Shown here in pieces: positions 46,226 to 60,600 of a DNA stretch of 64,000 nucleotides. Position 1 is the first letter of the stretch; the number at the start of each line of letters is the position of its first letter. The translations under genes were made by a program, and so were the position numbers. This DNA is from Cephalopachus bancanus. Taxonomy: Eukaryota; Chordata; Mammalia; Primates; Tarsiidae. The notes beneath the pieces were generated by a model. The model was given only the letters and a program-made list of their open reading frames with translations, was not told the DNA's origin and searched no databases. The DNA lies in NCBI GenBank assembly GCA_027257055.1, contig JAPVLO010000975.1, positions 1-64,000 on the forward strand, read 5' to 3'.

Positions 46226-48600
46226 AAACTATTTAGTGCCTTGATTTTAAACAATCCTATTCACATACCAAAATTTAGTACTGTGTACCCAAAATATTAA
46301 ATTGAAATATAGACACATTTTAAAAATTAGACAAAGAACTAAATGCATAAAAACGAATTCACAAATATTTATGTAAAACAATAAAATTAGAATCATCTGA
46401 AAAATAATGAAAGCACTTACAGAGGTGAGATTTATTTGCCACCTGAAGTCCTAAGCTAGCTAAATCTCCCAGTCCCAGAATTAGTCAGTAAAAATTTTTT
46501 TTTTTCATAAATGAGGTCTTGCCAAGTTGCTCAGGCTGGTCTCAAACCCGCGGGTTCAGGCAATCCTCTCACCTCGGCTTCCCAAAGTGCTGAGATTATA
46601 GGCATGAGCTACTGCGCCCAGCCATTAGCTAAATCAATTTAGCTTAATTTGTACTTCCACATTGTACTTACAACCATAACAACACTTTTATCCAATAAAT
46701 ATATACAACTATAAATTTTCTTTTAAAAAATTTTTATCTAATTTTATTTTACTTTTCAATTTTATTTTATTATTGAGATGGGGAGTACAAGTGAGGATTA
46801 ACTGCATAAGTAGGCTGCATACAGGTGAAGTGGGGTCTTCTAACTGGCCCTCACTCCCCCTGGTACTGGATGATTTTTAAATGTTTTTAAAAAATAGAGG
46901 AAGGATGTCTGCACTCACCATTTCTATGAAACAATTATACTGAATTAAATAACTAAATAAGATGATAAAATCCCATTTTATAATTTGAAATCTCAGATCA
47001 ACAGAATCAAGAAAGGCTGTCTTCTACAGTCAGTGACTGTAGTCCCCAATTGTGCTTGCTGTGGCTTCAATGCTTGCACCATTATTAAATTATCTTTATT
47101 GGCATAGACAGCCATAAGCCATAAAGTGTTACAGAAAAATGTTTGACTGAATAATAATAATGCAGACCATATTTCCCTATATATATGAACAAAACCACCC
47201 ACGACATCGTACAAGTGATCACTGATGAAACTCTTCTTAGTACCAATATAGCATTAGTGTTATTAAGACTGATAGCATTAGTTATAGTACTAGCACTACT
47301 AGTATTAGTACTGATAATAATAAAAAGGAAAATTTGCTGAATGGTTACATACCCGGCAGATAGGTAGTTCATACTTTCATATGGAGTTACACATTTTACA
47401 CCTACAGCACATTTGTACAAAAGAAAAACTTGATAATTCTAAGGCTTTGATTTGCCATGAGAATTGAGGAAGTGTGTAGAATGTACATTTGAAAACTGAA
47501 AAAACACAGACGTAAACATGTAGCCATGGTATCACAACAATAATACCTACTAAATCTTATTTAAATATGACGAAAATCTCATCTTCAACCTACTTACTTA
47601 ACTGCGAGGAAGTAAATTCACTCAGGAATTCTTAATATGAGCTAAACTTCTCATTTTCTGATACCCAAAGTTCTCTAATAGAACTTCAGGAAGATCCCAT
47701 AACAAATCTATTGAGCAGGACTCAAACTCCCTCAAAGTCATGCCTCTAGAGCTCAGTCTAAATAAAATAAAGTCTTGCAGACAAGAGCTAAGGATTGCTA
47801 AAAGAAACACAGGCTAAAAGGGAAGGTCATTTTGGTATTAGGATTTAAAGATTTAATGGTATGAAAATGAGGCAAGTTTTTTAAAACATCTATTTCAGAA
47901 ACCCTCTAAGTTTTCTCATCCAAATATCACTAACTAAAAAGTAATGAAGAAGCATGGAAGTGGTGCAAAAGTACCCTACAAAAATCAGCATGCATCGTGT
48001 CCACACTCAAATCAGTCAGTACAGATTTTTGATGACAAAAATAAGAGGATAATTATAACAGAAAATAATGCATATGATTGCTACATTGAACTCCATCATA
48101 TGCTTCCTAAATATCTATGGAAAGGTAGCATGATTTTCCAAAAGAACAGAAAAGTTGGACTAGCTGATTAGGAACTTATGTAAAGGAATAAGCAAGATCT
48201 TATCAGACAGGGGGCTTAATACAGATCTGTGGATTGTTTTGTTTTATTAAATCCTCATAGGCCTTTGTCATCTAAAATGAAGCAGTGTGAAACAGGATTG
48301 TTTTCTGTTTGAATGAAGTAATATGTGTAAAATACTTGTGTGAGTGAAAACATGTTAAAAGGATATGTTAATATTTTTATTATCACCATGTTTACTAAAA
48401 GATATATAAAAGTTTTTATTATACCATGTTTATTTGCACACCCTTCAACTCAATTTCATTAGCAACACAGAAATGTTCTCTTCAGAAATTACTTACTAAC
48501 ACACAACCTGCTAGTCTTTGAAAACTTATTATTATTAGAGAATATGAACACTCAGTCTTCTGTGGCCCATGTTTGGTGCATTAATCTCTGGAGTGTCAGG
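46226..48600. other. AT-rich sequence with an Alu fragment
   Basis: A minus Alu fragment occupies about 46497-46624 (ATGAGGTCTTGCCAAGTTGC to GCCCAGCC). L1-like scraps may be present near 46.74-46.95 kb. The rest is unassigned; no exon. Confidence 0.5.
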
Positions 48601-50335
48601 GGTCAAGGTGACCAACAAGGCCCATCGTATTAACTAGAAACTAAGTTGTGATGTTGCTGATGATTCACTGCTTGCACCGCATTGAGTGAAGACTGACATG
48701 CAGTGTTAACATGACAGCCACATCTACATTAATCTCTGAAACAAAAAAGGTTGCTGCTACGTGTCCTCGGATCTCTGACCTAATAAAAGGTGATCACTAA
48801 GCATGCTCTGAGTTTGACCAAAGTAGTAGCAATCCATTTTTTATTACTACCTTCACTAGTATTGTTACAAAGACGTGACAGAGGAGCATGAGTTAGTTGT
48901 TATAAGTGGTGATTTACACGGTATGCGATGTCCAGGAGTCCTTGAGGTGGATTGTCCCACTTGACCCTTACAACAGACATGTGGCAATAATGTTTTAATG
49001 ACTCACTGCCACAGGTTTGTTGCAAGGATTGAAGAGACAGCATTTGTAGATACTTTGGAACCTACAAAGCAACAGAGATGCTAAGTAGTGATAGTATGAC
49101 TATGCAACATTCCACACCTGAAATAAATGAAGACATGTTAATGTCCTATTCACAGCCTACTGAACTGTGAGCATGCATATTTGATTTCCAATCTCTACTG
49201 GTGATAATTCCATGGTTCTACAGTTGAGGATTGGAAAATCATGATTAGGCTGGCAGGAAAGCTCTACCAGTCCACTTTGAGAATTACAATTCACCAATGA
49301 TGATGCAGAATGAGGTTGTATCTACTAGAAGCAATTCTAAAAATGTAGCCTATTATTCCCCATTAAGAAATATGTAAAATATGACAAACAATAGATATGT
49401 CAAGCTGGGGGAAAAAAGGGCAGGTTAAAAAATATAAGAACCATTCCAAAACAACCAACCCCATTATTGAGCAAAGATTAGGGAAATACTTCAACAAAAC
49501 AGAGAGAAAAATTAAAATTTCCTAGATATGTACATTTACTAGTGGACATCTATGCAGGCAATAAGATAATGTTCCTGAAAAACACATACATAGGAAATTT
49601 ACAGATTATGTAACTGGGGAATTTAATCAGATTATAATGAGCAAGTCCCTCGTTATTCATTTTTCTCAGATTCATTGTTTGACCATAGCTAACACATTTT
49701 GCATTATTTTAAATTAATTCTGATACGATGCTTCTAATGTTTGCTTACTAATACAAATCAAAGACATTATAAATAGTAATACAAAATATCAAAAATGTGG
49801 ACAGCCTGCTACATGAGATCCTAAATAGTATTATTAGCAGTTATAATAATCAACACTGATAGTTATGGCTTACAAAATCAAAGAGTTTCCTCACAAAAAA
49901 TATTAGTAGCTGATGTGACATTAAATTCAGCAGATGACTGCACAATCTCCGATGAGCTGACAGTTTGTTCAAACTTGTGATGAGGTGGGCAAGAACTACA
50001 AACAGAAGTAACTCTAGGTGACATAACTCTAAGGATGTGAGATATGGATTTATTGAATGCTGCAATTCACTGTACAGGGAGAGGCTGTTATCTTTATGGA
50101 ATCATTTAAAAATTAAAGAGAGTTGGTGATGGCTTAGGAAATGAGACAAGAAGGAAAGAAAAAAGAAAAAACATAAAACTAACTTCTGTTTTTCAGTAGT
50201 TATAGAGCAAATACAAAAATCATAAGAATATATTTGGAAAAAAAAGTCCTAAAATAAATAAACTTTACAAATATACAAACTTATTTCATTATTTAAATGG
50301 ATATAGCAAGCCTTGTTATATTTTATTTATTTATT
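48601..50335. other. Unassigned sequence with a MIR-like stretch
   Basis: About 48960-49100 has a MIR-type pattern (TTGTTGCAAGGATTGAAGAG and so on). No gene recognised. Confidence 0.4.
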
Positions 50336-50339
50336 TATT

Positions 50340-50630
50340 CATTTTTCATTTTTGAGTTGAAATCTCACTCTGTCGCCCAGACTGGAGTGCAGTGGCTGCT
50401 CCCGGCCACCGCAGCCTCAACCTGCTGGGCTCCGGCGATCCTTCCGCCTCAGCCTTCCAAGTAGCTGGAACTACAGGCGCGCGCTACCACGCCCAGCTAG
50501 TTTTTGATTTATTGTATAAATGAGGCCTTGCCAAGTTGCCCAGGTGGGTCTCGAACCCGCGGGCTCAGGCACTCCACTCACCTCGGCCTCCCAAAGCGCG
50601 GGATTACAGGCTGAGCCACCGAGCCCGGCC
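50340..50630 (-). mobile_element. Alu, lineage variant
   Basis: Minus Alu ending GAGCCACCGAGCCCGGCC, with an ATTT-rich head (about 50320-50350). Very close to the 27.1 and 29.0 kb copies. Confidence 0.92.
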
Positions 50631-52639
50631 AGTATGCCTCGTTTTAATAAGTGTTTTCACTTTAAGGGTTTAGGAAGTTAACAGTAGTTAAGAATGGAGT
50701 GTAAAATAAATGAATACATTTGAATATAAAATGAATTTGCCTAAGTTCTTAGAATTTGGTGAAACAACAATTAATTTACTAAGAAATATTAAGACACATT
50801 CACTTCATTGAAACCACAACATATTTCATTCATTTTCTGTGATAACTTGTCCCTTTCTGCAGTCACCAGTGATTTCCCTCTGTATTTGAGTTATGACATT
50901 TGCTCAGTTTTATTTACAAATGTAGTAACAATAAAGACAAGATTAGCTACTCAATGTTTACTTGGAGTACATAATATATATTTGAAGATCACTTCATTTG
51001 ATCCAGATAACACTTCTGTCCTATAAAAAGATGATTTATTTTATAACACAGGTTTACTGTGAGATTTGAAAGAAGTAAAGTGTAAAATACTTGAGTAACC
51101 TAAAATATAGTAAATGCATCACTAAGCAGTTTATCACAATGTTCATGGCTGTAGATATCAAGGCTAATTCTTCATGCTGCAACGATTGCAATGTAGAGAT
51201 TAAAACATGAAAGCAGCCCTGGTTTTTAAGATGTTTACCTTGGATATGTGGCTATTATTAGTGAAGATTGAACACCACTATTCTCCATTCTGTTGCCCCT
51301 GTGTATGTTCAAAATTTCTTGGTTTTCTGGGGTCACCAAGTTGCAATGGTACCAACAGGCAGCAATGCTGCTCCTGTTACAGCAAACCATTATTTTTCTA
51401 CCTGAACAATTTTGAATTGAGTCTCACATACAGGCCTTATTCAGTATCTCGAAAAAACTCAAGTGAGGTCATTCACAAGAAGCACTGGGAATAGTCTTAC
51501 TGAGCAACCAACGAGCTCTCTGTTCGTAGAAGCCCATACCATGGCACTGTCTTTGCAGGAAAGAAAAGCTTTGTTACAAAGCTTTTTCTTGTTACTGGCA
51601 AGAAGACAGAAGAAATGCCCAAACCTGTCTCCCCCATTGGGGGCTGGGTTGGGTAATAAAGTTTGATTTGATTAGATCTTGCAATGAGGTGATACCAGGA
51701 GGCATGATCTGATTATTTTAACATAAGGGCTACATGTTTAAGTTCGGTATCAGTGAGTTTTAATGTCAAAGTTCATTTTCCAGAAAAAGTCAGAAATAAT
51801 TTCCTTCCAATTGTATCCAATCTTCCAAATCCATAATGTGAGAGAATCCTTCTCAGAACTGAAGTGTCCCTTTGCTACTTACCAACAATGGTGATATCCA
51901 TGAATAGGGATTAAAGTTCTCCAGTTTTGTACTGTGTGCAGATGATGGCCAAGGCTCAGCTTCATTATTGGAAACACAGTGGCTCCACTCTCTGAAAACC
52001 AATGCTATGTTACCTTGATGCCTCGAATTAATGCCTACAAGCAGTGCTAACCTAGAAAGACCAAACAGGTTGATTGTGATTATGTGAAAAAACACTCAGA
52101 AAGTACGTGTGAAAAGTGAAAATCCACAAAAAGCAATAAAGTCATCAGAATATGAAAACTAAACCTTGTTGAAACTGTGACTAACTTTTGAAATTAAAAT
52201 TAAACCATTTCAAATTGAAGTACCGTTTAAAACTGAAGGGTCAATTATTATTGTTAACTTCTTTCACTATCAAGAAGTTCATTCAGAAATTTGTGAATGG
52301 CGTGGGGTGGAGTGGAACTAAAATTTTGGAGTTTCTTAATACTTGACGTTCTCTAGATCTGAATGCTTCAGGAAGATACTTTGCAAAGGCTAGATGAGAA
52401 GCAGACAAGCCCTGAAAAGAGCCCCAAAGCAGGCCTGATGCATGTTCAGTAGTACATATTTCCTTAAGAGTGAGAGTATTGTGCAGCAGCAGAGGCCATC
52501 AGCTATAGACCCGGAGTGCAATGTTGAGGCAATAGAGGGAGGTGAGCGAAGGGACAACTTCCACTCCATCTAGCTTTACTTGTCTTACATTCAGGATAAG
52601 CAAGCAGAACACACATGTCTTCAAGTAATGACAAAGAAA

Positions 52640-53195
52640 ATAGTTTAATGCAAGTTAACTTGGAACACTAAGCCTATTTTACTCATCAGGAAACAAGAAG
52701 AGAGGGAGAAAGAAGGTGGGAGGAGAGGAAAGTAAATGGGAGAGGTTGGAAATGAGAAAGAAAGAGGAATGACAAGGAGACGGCAAGAGGGAAGAGAGGC
52801 GGGGAGGAGGGGGAGAGGAGTCTCCACTGGCATGCACCTAACACAGAGGTCACACCAAAAATAGAGAATGTCCAGTAGCATTCTTCAACACACTCTAAAT
52901 AGTAGCAAGGCATTTCTGAAAGTTGTGGAGGAAAATAAATTTACACTTGCATCTATATTTGGTTAATACAAACAATGATCAACTAAAATATACAAATAGA
53001 GGAAATAAACTAAAATAAAATTGTCATTAAGAGAGGAGAAGGGAATGAAAACAGAGAGGAAAAGAGAGGACAGAGTAGAAGAAATAGAAGAGAGAAGATG
53101 GGAAGGCAAATGGTGCAAGAGAAGGAGAGAGGAAATGAAGAAAAAGTAACTTTAGAAAGACGAGGTGAGAGAAACAGAGGAAAGGAGATTTGGAG
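52640..53195. repeat. Purine-rich (GA-rich) tract in copy A
   Basis: Long G/A-rich stretches at about 52680-52825 and 53025-53195. The matching tracts in copy B lie at about 59590-59730 and 59930-60095, with many small differences. Confidence 0.85.
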
Positions 53196-54370
53196 AAATA
53201 GCAGTAATATTATGAAGCTTTTGTCTAATGTTTGCCACTCTATCAGACATTGCAGTGAATGCCTTTACAAGGACTATCTCATGCACTCCTTGCTATACGC
53301 ATGTATGTACTGTGCATTACATAAGGAGACTGCATTCATTGATAGCTATAATCTATTATTATCTGTTTCACTTTAAAGACAATAAGTAATACAGCAAATA
53401 TGAGAATACCTTATAAACAGGAAACTGGCATAAAAATATAAACGACGGTTATAGCCGCGACTATGAATCTAACTAAAAACTTTACAAATATGTTCTCTCA
53501 CTTAGGACCGACCTACCTACCAAGACGTGAGGATCAGAAACAAGCCCCTTGGAGGCTCAACTTCACCCCTAGTGTTTAATCACAATCCTTTTTACCAAAA
53601 TATATTGCTACTGGTGGGTTCAAGTGGCTTTCCATGCAATCCTGGGGAAGTCCACAGGAAGGACCCTCTATATTAATTCATTTGTAAGTGCTAGGGAATA
53701 TCCACTCCATTGTTTTCGGACCTGCATTCTTTCTTTTCTGAGTACCCCCTCACCTGCTTTTTTACCGAAATGATTGACAGAACCAGTAGAACACAAACTT
53801 CTTCTCATTTTCTATTCTGTCATCCACCTCCAAGTCTAAAGAGAGGGTGGAGGGGTGTGACCCAGGGACCCGTCCTGAACAACCCTTCATTGATCACACA
53901 TATCTTCAAATAATGAATATATTGATCTGTGCTGGAAATGTGTAGGCCTTTCTGTTTGTGAAGATATGAATTATACAACTGAGGTCCTGCAATGCACCCC
54001 ATGTAAAGGATAAGATTATCTTCCCGAGAACTCATGAACATAAAGTGAAAATCTCTGAAAACTCAGAAGATCATTCAGTAACTTGCGTCCCTCCCTCACT
54101 CACCTCCTTTATATTTTCTGGGGTGATTGACAGGACCAGGAAAGAACATGCTTGTCCTATTGTCTCATCTATTGGTAAGCAGCTTCCTCTCTTTTGTCCT
54201 CATCTTCTCTTAACTGTAGGCATTCATGTTGGGAGGAATAGACCACTGAAATCATGTTGCGGATGAGTGAGGTCGAGGTGCTGGTCGACGATACCCTGGG
54301 ATCAGGTAAGCCTTCTCATGCACTTGCAGCTTCACGCCCACCAATTGTCTGAAGTCCGTCACAAATGTGT

Positions 54371-54462
54371 TCTTGGTGATCCTCAGTCTACCAAGAAAAG
54401 AACAAGTGACACTGAGTGTAAGTGACTGGCACCTTTCTGAGTAAGGCACTGCACAAGCATGG
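54371..54462 (+). ncRNA. miR-506-family-like stem-loop E
   Basis: The 5' arm AGTCTACCAAGAAAAG and 3' arm TGACTGGCACCTTTCTGAGT then AAGG (54422-54445) pair around AGAAAAG/CTTTCT, with ACACTGAGTGT as a small top stem. The 3' arm combines GGCACC and TTCTGAGTA, both found in miR-506 3p, and the flank GCACAAGCATGG resembles that precursor's 3' flank. 54359-54445 is identical to 61254-61340 in copy B. Confidence 0.8.
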
Positions 54463-54928
54463 CTAAATGTGGACGTGCTACTCCACCCACAATAGCAATC
54501 CTGTGCAGTTTTCATCACTCCACCCAACACAGCAGGATACCTGAACCCTGACTTTATTCATTCACAAGTGTCAGGGAATATCCAGTCTACTGACTTCCTA
54601 ATTTTATCCTTCCTTCCCTGAGTACCCCCTCATCTGCTCTAGGTATGCCTAAATGATTGGAGGACCATCGGTGGTCAGGATTGATTAGACCATTAGAAAA
54701 CCAGCTTCTTCCCATTCTCTCTTCTATAGGCAGGATCATTGCATCCTTTATCTGTATCTTTTCTAAACTGAAGGTGTTCATCTTTTTAGAAATGGGCCAC
54801 AGGCATTATCTAGAGTATGAGTGAGGTTCAATTTGGTACATACTGTCTCCTGAGATTTGATAAGGCAGATCAAGTCAACTGCAGCTTCATCACATTATCA
54901 GTCGAATGTCCACCACAATCTTTTATTT

Positions 54929-55010
54929 AGTGACTCTTACTCTAGCCAAGAAAAAACCAGTCACTTATAGTCTTAAGATACCTTTCTGGATGGGGAACTG
55001 CACCCAGCAT
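54929..55010 (+). ncRNA. miR-506-family-like stem-loop F
   Basis: The 5' arm TACTCTAGCCAAGAAA pairs in part with TTTCTGG and GGGG of the 3' arm TTAAGATACCTTTCTGGATG (from 54973). The terminal part CCAGTCACTTATAGTCTT forms the loop. Intact counterpart of the Alu-split C. It differs from I by about five bases. Confidence 0.66.
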
Positions 55011-55445
55011 GTGAATGTGGAGCTGCTGCCCCATTTGCTTTGTAATTTCTAGAAGTTTCATTACTTCCCTTGTTAGACCATCATGGCTGAACCCTGATCA
55101 TATTTATTCATCGGTCCCGGGGAATACCCACTTCAATGCCTTCCCAATTGTGTCCCTTCTTCGATTAGGATTTACTTACTCTATGTGCACCTGAATGGTT
55201 GGCTGGACCAGTAGAGAACAATACATTCCTATATTTCCTTCCTCTGTTAGGGAATTCTTTATCTCCTCTATCTTTATCTTCTCTAACTTGCATTAGTTAG
55301 TGTTAGTAAGAATGGACCACTGAAATCATCTTGAGAATGTCTTTGCTCCGTGTGGCCATGTACAATCTCCTGACACCAGGGAAGTCAACTCAAGACACCT
55401 GCCTCTCCACCTCATCACTGGTCTGGAGGTCACCAAACATGTGTT

Positions 55446-55540
55446 CTTGGCAAGTCTTCCTCTACCCAGGACAGAATCAGCAATAGGCAAGACGCAAGGC
55501 TGGGCTGGTGTCCTTCCAAGTAGGACACTGCACAGAGCAT
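55446..55540 (+). ncRNA. miR-506-family-like stem-loop G
   Basis: CTAC and AGGAC of the 5' arm TCCTCTACCCAGGACAG pair with GTCCT and GTAG of the 3' arm GGTGTCCTTCCAAGTAGG (55507-55524). The loop region is GC-rich and differs strongly from that of J. Weaker candidate than E. Confidence 0.55.
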
Positions 55541-57055
55541 GCTTTATTGTGGAGGCATTGCTTGATCTCTACCAAAACCCTCTGCAGCTTTCATCACTCC
55601 CCTTAGCACAGCATGAGCCCTGACCCTGATTTATGTATTCATGATCCTAGGGAAAATCTGCTTCACTGTCTTCCAGTGTGTATCCCTTGCTCAGAGAAGA
55701 CCCTCCCACCTACTCTCTATGAACCTGGATGATTGCCCAGAGCAGGAGTGAGTTATCTTGGTCCTGCTTCCTTTCCTTCATTTCAAATAGTTTGATGCTC
55801 CCTGAAGCTAAAAGGAAACCTCGAGTTCACCAAGAGCATCCTTCCTTTCTCCACACATTCCTTCAGTTCAAATCCATAGAAAAAGTGTGACCAGACATCC
55901 AGAATTTCGTGAGGAACAGAAGTACATCGGTGATGGCAGGGTGAAAAACTAATTTCCTCCTCGATCTTTTAAGAGGAAACTAAACTTTTAACTCATATCT
56001 GTTGAATTCTGCTCTAGGCCCCTTGTGCTCCGATATTCCCTGAACCCATCTGAGCCAGAGGGACGTTGTAAGACAGTATGTGAAGACATATGTGACCCAG
56101 AACCAGTTCTCCTGGCCATGCCTGGAGCCTCTCTCTCACTCCCACCTGAAACTAGCAACGCTCACGTGACACTTCACCTATCATCCTTTTCAACACTTAA
56201 CACAACGTAGCAAAGACTCATCTCCTTTCCTTACCAAAGCAAGCTTAATAGATGGTGCAAAGACAAGAAATCTGACCATTCTCTAGGACTCTCCAGGTGT
56301 ATAAACACCGTGAGGGCTAACATCTAGAAACCAATCACTATTTTGACCCACTTAACCCCTTTCTTAATTCTGTCATTGGCCGTGGGCTGTTTAACCCACA
56401 TAGACGATGACAGGCTGCTTCCATCAGGAACAAGTACCAAGGATACAGGCTGACATGTAGTGAGAGACTATAGCATATCTCATTATATTCCATTGATTTA
56501 TTTCACAATGTACAATAAAAATGAAGGTAGCCAGAAATAGAAGGAAACGAGCAACATGAAGAATTATATATGGGAACTGCTTCCTTCCACAGCAGTAATG
56601 TACTAGGGACTTTTATGTTGCTCTTCTCATATACCCTCACAACAAACCCAGGTCATTGAATCTTTTACACATTCACTGACACGGATTTATTGTAAAGATG
56701 CACGAGCAAACATGTGAAGATTCTTTTGGATCCTCAGACACAACAAAGCAGCAAAGATACTCTGTAATCATGACATGAGTGGCGTATATAAGGACAAAAT
56801 TTGCTTATAACATGTCATCTTTACAGTTTACTTAACTACCAGGTAACTTAGTCAGTAATTCTATTGCCTGCAATTCACCATCACTATTAGAATATCTTTT
56901 CTTTTTTTTTTTAAGTTTACTGAAAATTGTTTTTCACAATGTATTTCTTCCTAAAAAAGGGTCTCAAGATCTTGCTAATTCTGATGCATGAGAGATCAGT
57001 ATTGGCACAGCTGGCAGTAAATACTTTGAAATTCATGCTCAGGAAGGCAGAGTTT

Positions 57056-57655
57056 AACCAGAAGGATCTGGCACGATCTACCAATTACTTAGGTTTATAA
57101 GTAATCAAAACAAGCACAAAACATTCAGCTGACAATACCACTGCTGAAAACTATGCAGAGGAAATGGAACTCTTATACATTGCTGGTAGAAATGTACAAT
57201 GGTACAGCTACTGTGGAAAAGAATCTGACAGTTTCTTATAAACATACGCTTATTATACTACCCAGTCTCCCTATGCCCTGGTATTTGAACAGGATAAAGA
57301 AAATCTTTCTTCACACAAAGGTGTACTCAAATATTTTTTATCAGATTTATTCTTAATTCCTACACTTATGAAACAACCAAATTGATCTTTCACTACTATA
57401 AAGATTAGTGTGCTACCTCCATCCAATGAATTATCACTCAGCAATAAAAAGAATATGAAGAAATATACATGTACTGACTGTATATGTATGGCATTCTGCA
57501 AAAGGCAAAACTAGGAAGTAGGAGAAGAAAGAGTTTACAATAAAGGAGGATTCGACTTATAAAGGCAGAACAAGGAGATTGTTTGTGGTGATGGAAGTAT
57601 TCTGTATACTGAATGTGGTGTTGGTTAAACAATCCTATTGTTATACCAACAAAGC
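57056..57655 (+). mobile_element. L1 3' fragment at the duplication junction
   Basis: An old L1 ORF2 end and 3' UTR (ACTCTTATACATTGCTGGTA, ATTATCACTCAGCAATAAAA, TTTGTGGTGATGGAAG). It fills the gap between copies A and B and is of the kind found just before block I at 42.6-43.05 kb. Confidence 0.75.
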
Positions 57656-60600
57656 ATTTGACTAAGTTCTTTGAATTTGGTAAAACAGCAATCTATTCAC
57701 TAAGACAAATTAAGACACATTCACTTCATTGAAAAGAACAACTTATTCCTTCCTTTTCCTGTGATAAGTTGTCCATTTCTGCAGTCACCATTGATTTCCC
57801 TCTGTATATGAATTATGACATTTGCTCAATTTTATTTCCAAATATGGTAACAATAAACACAATAAAAGCTACTCAATGTTTACTTGGATTACATAATATA
57901 CATTTGAAGATCACTTCATTTGATCCAGATAACACTTCTATCCTATAAAAAGATGATTTATTTTATAACAAAGCTATACTGTGAGATTTGAAAAAAGTAA
58001 GGTGTAAAATACTTGAGTAACCTAACATATAGTAAATGTATCACTAAGCAGTTTATCACAATGTTCATTGCTGTAAATATCAAGGCTAATTCTTCATGCC
58101 ACAACAATTCCAATTTAGAGATTAAAACATGAAATCAGCCCTGGTTTTTAAGATATTTACCTTGGACATGTTGCTATTATTAGTGAAGATTGAACACCAC
58201 TATTATATTGGCCCTGTGTGGGTTCCAAATTTCTTGGTCTTCTGGGGTCACCAAATTGCAATGGTACCAACAGGCAGCAATGCTGCTCCTGTTACAGGAA
58301 ACCATCATTTTTCTACCTGGACAGATTTGAATTGAGTCTCAAATACAGGCCTTATCCTGTATCTAGAAAATACTCAAGCGAGGTCATTCATAAGAAGCAT
58401 TGGGAATAGTCTTACTGAGCAACCAATGAGCTCGCTGTTCATAGAAGCCCATACCATGGCACTGTCTTTGCAGGAAAGAAAGCTTTGTTACAAGTCAACT
58501 GGTAAGAAGACGGAAGAAATGCCCAAACCTGTTTCCCCAGTTGGGGGCTGGGTTGGGTAATAAGGTTTGATTTGATTAGATCTGGTAATGAAGTGATACC
58601 AGGAGGCATGATCTGATTATTTTAACGTAAGGGCTACAGGTTTAAGTTCTATACCAGTGTGTTTTAATGTGAAAGTTCATTTCTCAGAAAAAGGTAGAAA
58701 TAATTTCCTTCCAAGGTATCCAACCTTCCAATTCCATCATGTAAGAGAATCCTTCTCAGAACCGGTGTCCCTTTGCTACTTACCAACTATGATGACATCC
58801 ATGAATAGGGATCAAAGTTCTCCTGTTTTGTATTGTGTGCAGATCATGGCCAAGGCTCAACTTCATTACTGGAAGCACACTGGTCCTACTCTCTGAAAAC
58901 CAAAGTTATGTTACCTTGATGCCTCTGGTTAATGCCTACAAGCAGTGCTAACCTAGAAAGACCAAACAAGTTGATTGTAATTATATGAAAAACACTCAGA
59001 AAGTGCGTGTGAAAACTGAAAATCCACAAAAAGCAATAAAGTCAACATAATATGAAAACTAAACCTTGTTGAAACTGTAACTCACTTTTGAAATTAAAAT
59101 TAAACCATTTCAAATTGAAGTTCCATTTAAAACTGAAGGGTCAATATTTATTGTTAACTTCTTTCGCTATCAAGAAGTTCATTCAGAAATTTCTCAGTGG
59201 AGTGGGGTGGAGTGGAACTAAAATTTTGGAGTTTTGTAATATTTGACTTTCTCTAGATCTGAATGCTTCAGGAAGATACTTTGCAAGGCTAGATGAGAAG
59301 CAGACAAGCCCTGAAAACAGCTCCAAAGCAGGCCTAATGCATGTTCAATAATATATATTTCCTTAAGTGTGAGAATATTGTGCAGCAGCAGAGGTCATCA
59401 GCTATAGACACAGAGTGCAATGTTGAGGCAATAGAGGGAGGTGAGTGAAGGGTCAACTTCCACTCCATTTAGCTTTACTTTTCTTACATTCAGGATAAGC
59501 AAGCACTACACACATGTCTTCACGTAATGACAAAGAAAATAGTTTAATGCAAGTTAATTTGGAACACCAAGCCTATTTTACTTATCATGAAACAAGAAGG
59601 GAGGGAGAAAGAGGTGGGGAGGAGAGGAAAATAAATGGGAGAGTTTGGAAATGAGAAAGAAAGAGGAATGTAAAGGAGAGGACAAGAGGGAATAGAGGAG
59701 AGGAGGAGAGGGGAGAGGAGACTCCACTGGCATTCACCTAACACAGAGGTCACACCACTAATAGAGAATGTCCAATAGCATTCATCAGCACACTGTAACT
59801 AGTAGCAAGGCATTTCTGAAAGTTATGGAGGAAAATGAATTTACACTTGCATCTATATTTGGTTAATACAAATAATGATCAACTAAAATATACAAATAGG
59901 GGAAATAAAATAAAATTGTCATTACGAGAGGAGAAGGGAAAGAAAGCAGAGAGGAAAAGAGAGGATAGAGAAGAAGAAAGAGAAGAGAGAAGATGAGAAG
60001 GGAAATGGAGCAAGAGAAGGAGAGAGGAAAAGAAGAAAAAAATAACGTTAAAAAGACGAGGTGAGAGAAACGGAGGAAAGGAGATTTTGAGAAATAGCAG
60101 TAATATTTTGAAGCTTTTGTCTAATGTTTGCCACTCTATCAGACATGGCAGTGAGCGCCTTTACAAGGACTATCTCATGCACTCCTTGTCATACACATTT
60201 ATGTACTGAGCATTGCATAAGGAGACTGTATTCATTGATAGCTGTAATCCATTATTATCTGTTTCACTTTAAAGACAATAAGTAACACAGCAAATATGAG
60301 AATACCTTATAAACAGGAAACTGGCATAAAAAGATAAGGGATGGTTGTAGCCGTGTCTATGAATCTAACTAAGACTTTACAAATACGTTCTCTCGCTTAG
60401 GACCTGCCTACCTACCAAGATGTGAGGATCTGAAACAAGCCCCTTGGAGGCTAAACTTCGCCCCTAGTGTTCAATCACAATCCTTTTTACCAAAATATAT
60501 TGCTACTAGTGGGTTCAAGTGGCTTTCCATGCTATGCTGGGGAAGTCCACAGGAAGGACCCTCTATAGTAATTCATTTGTAAGTGTTGGGAATATCCACT

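Larger units (their letters stand above)
53640..56327 (+). repeat. MicroRNA-bearing tandem block II
   Basis: A partial unit without stem-loop (53640-about 53820) and a stretch foreign to the unit (about 53820-54070) come first. Three full units follow with stem-loops at 54371, 54929 and 55446, then the common flank. Unit spacing is 520-553 bp. Confidence 0.88.
50735..57055 (+). repeat. Segmental duplication copy A
   Basis: About 6.3 kb collinear with 57656-63901 in direct orientation, offset about 6.9 kb. Similarity starts at CTAAGTTCTT and stops after GGAAGGCAGAGTT. The copies differ by scattered substitutions and small indels, so this is true duplicated DNA and not an assembly repeat. It contains microRNA block II. 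Confidence 0.93.

Noticed and set aside
48905..56800. Similarity of about 48.96-49.1 kb to 56.63-56.8 kb, suggesting a fourth older duplicate.
   Set aside because: Both look like MIR-type SINE stretches, which explains the weak resemblance without a duplication.
51207..58335. Related open frames at 51207-51494 and 58129-58335 in the two duplicates.
   Set aside because: Frames diverge by indels between copies and show no domain; shared by duplication, not by coding constraint.
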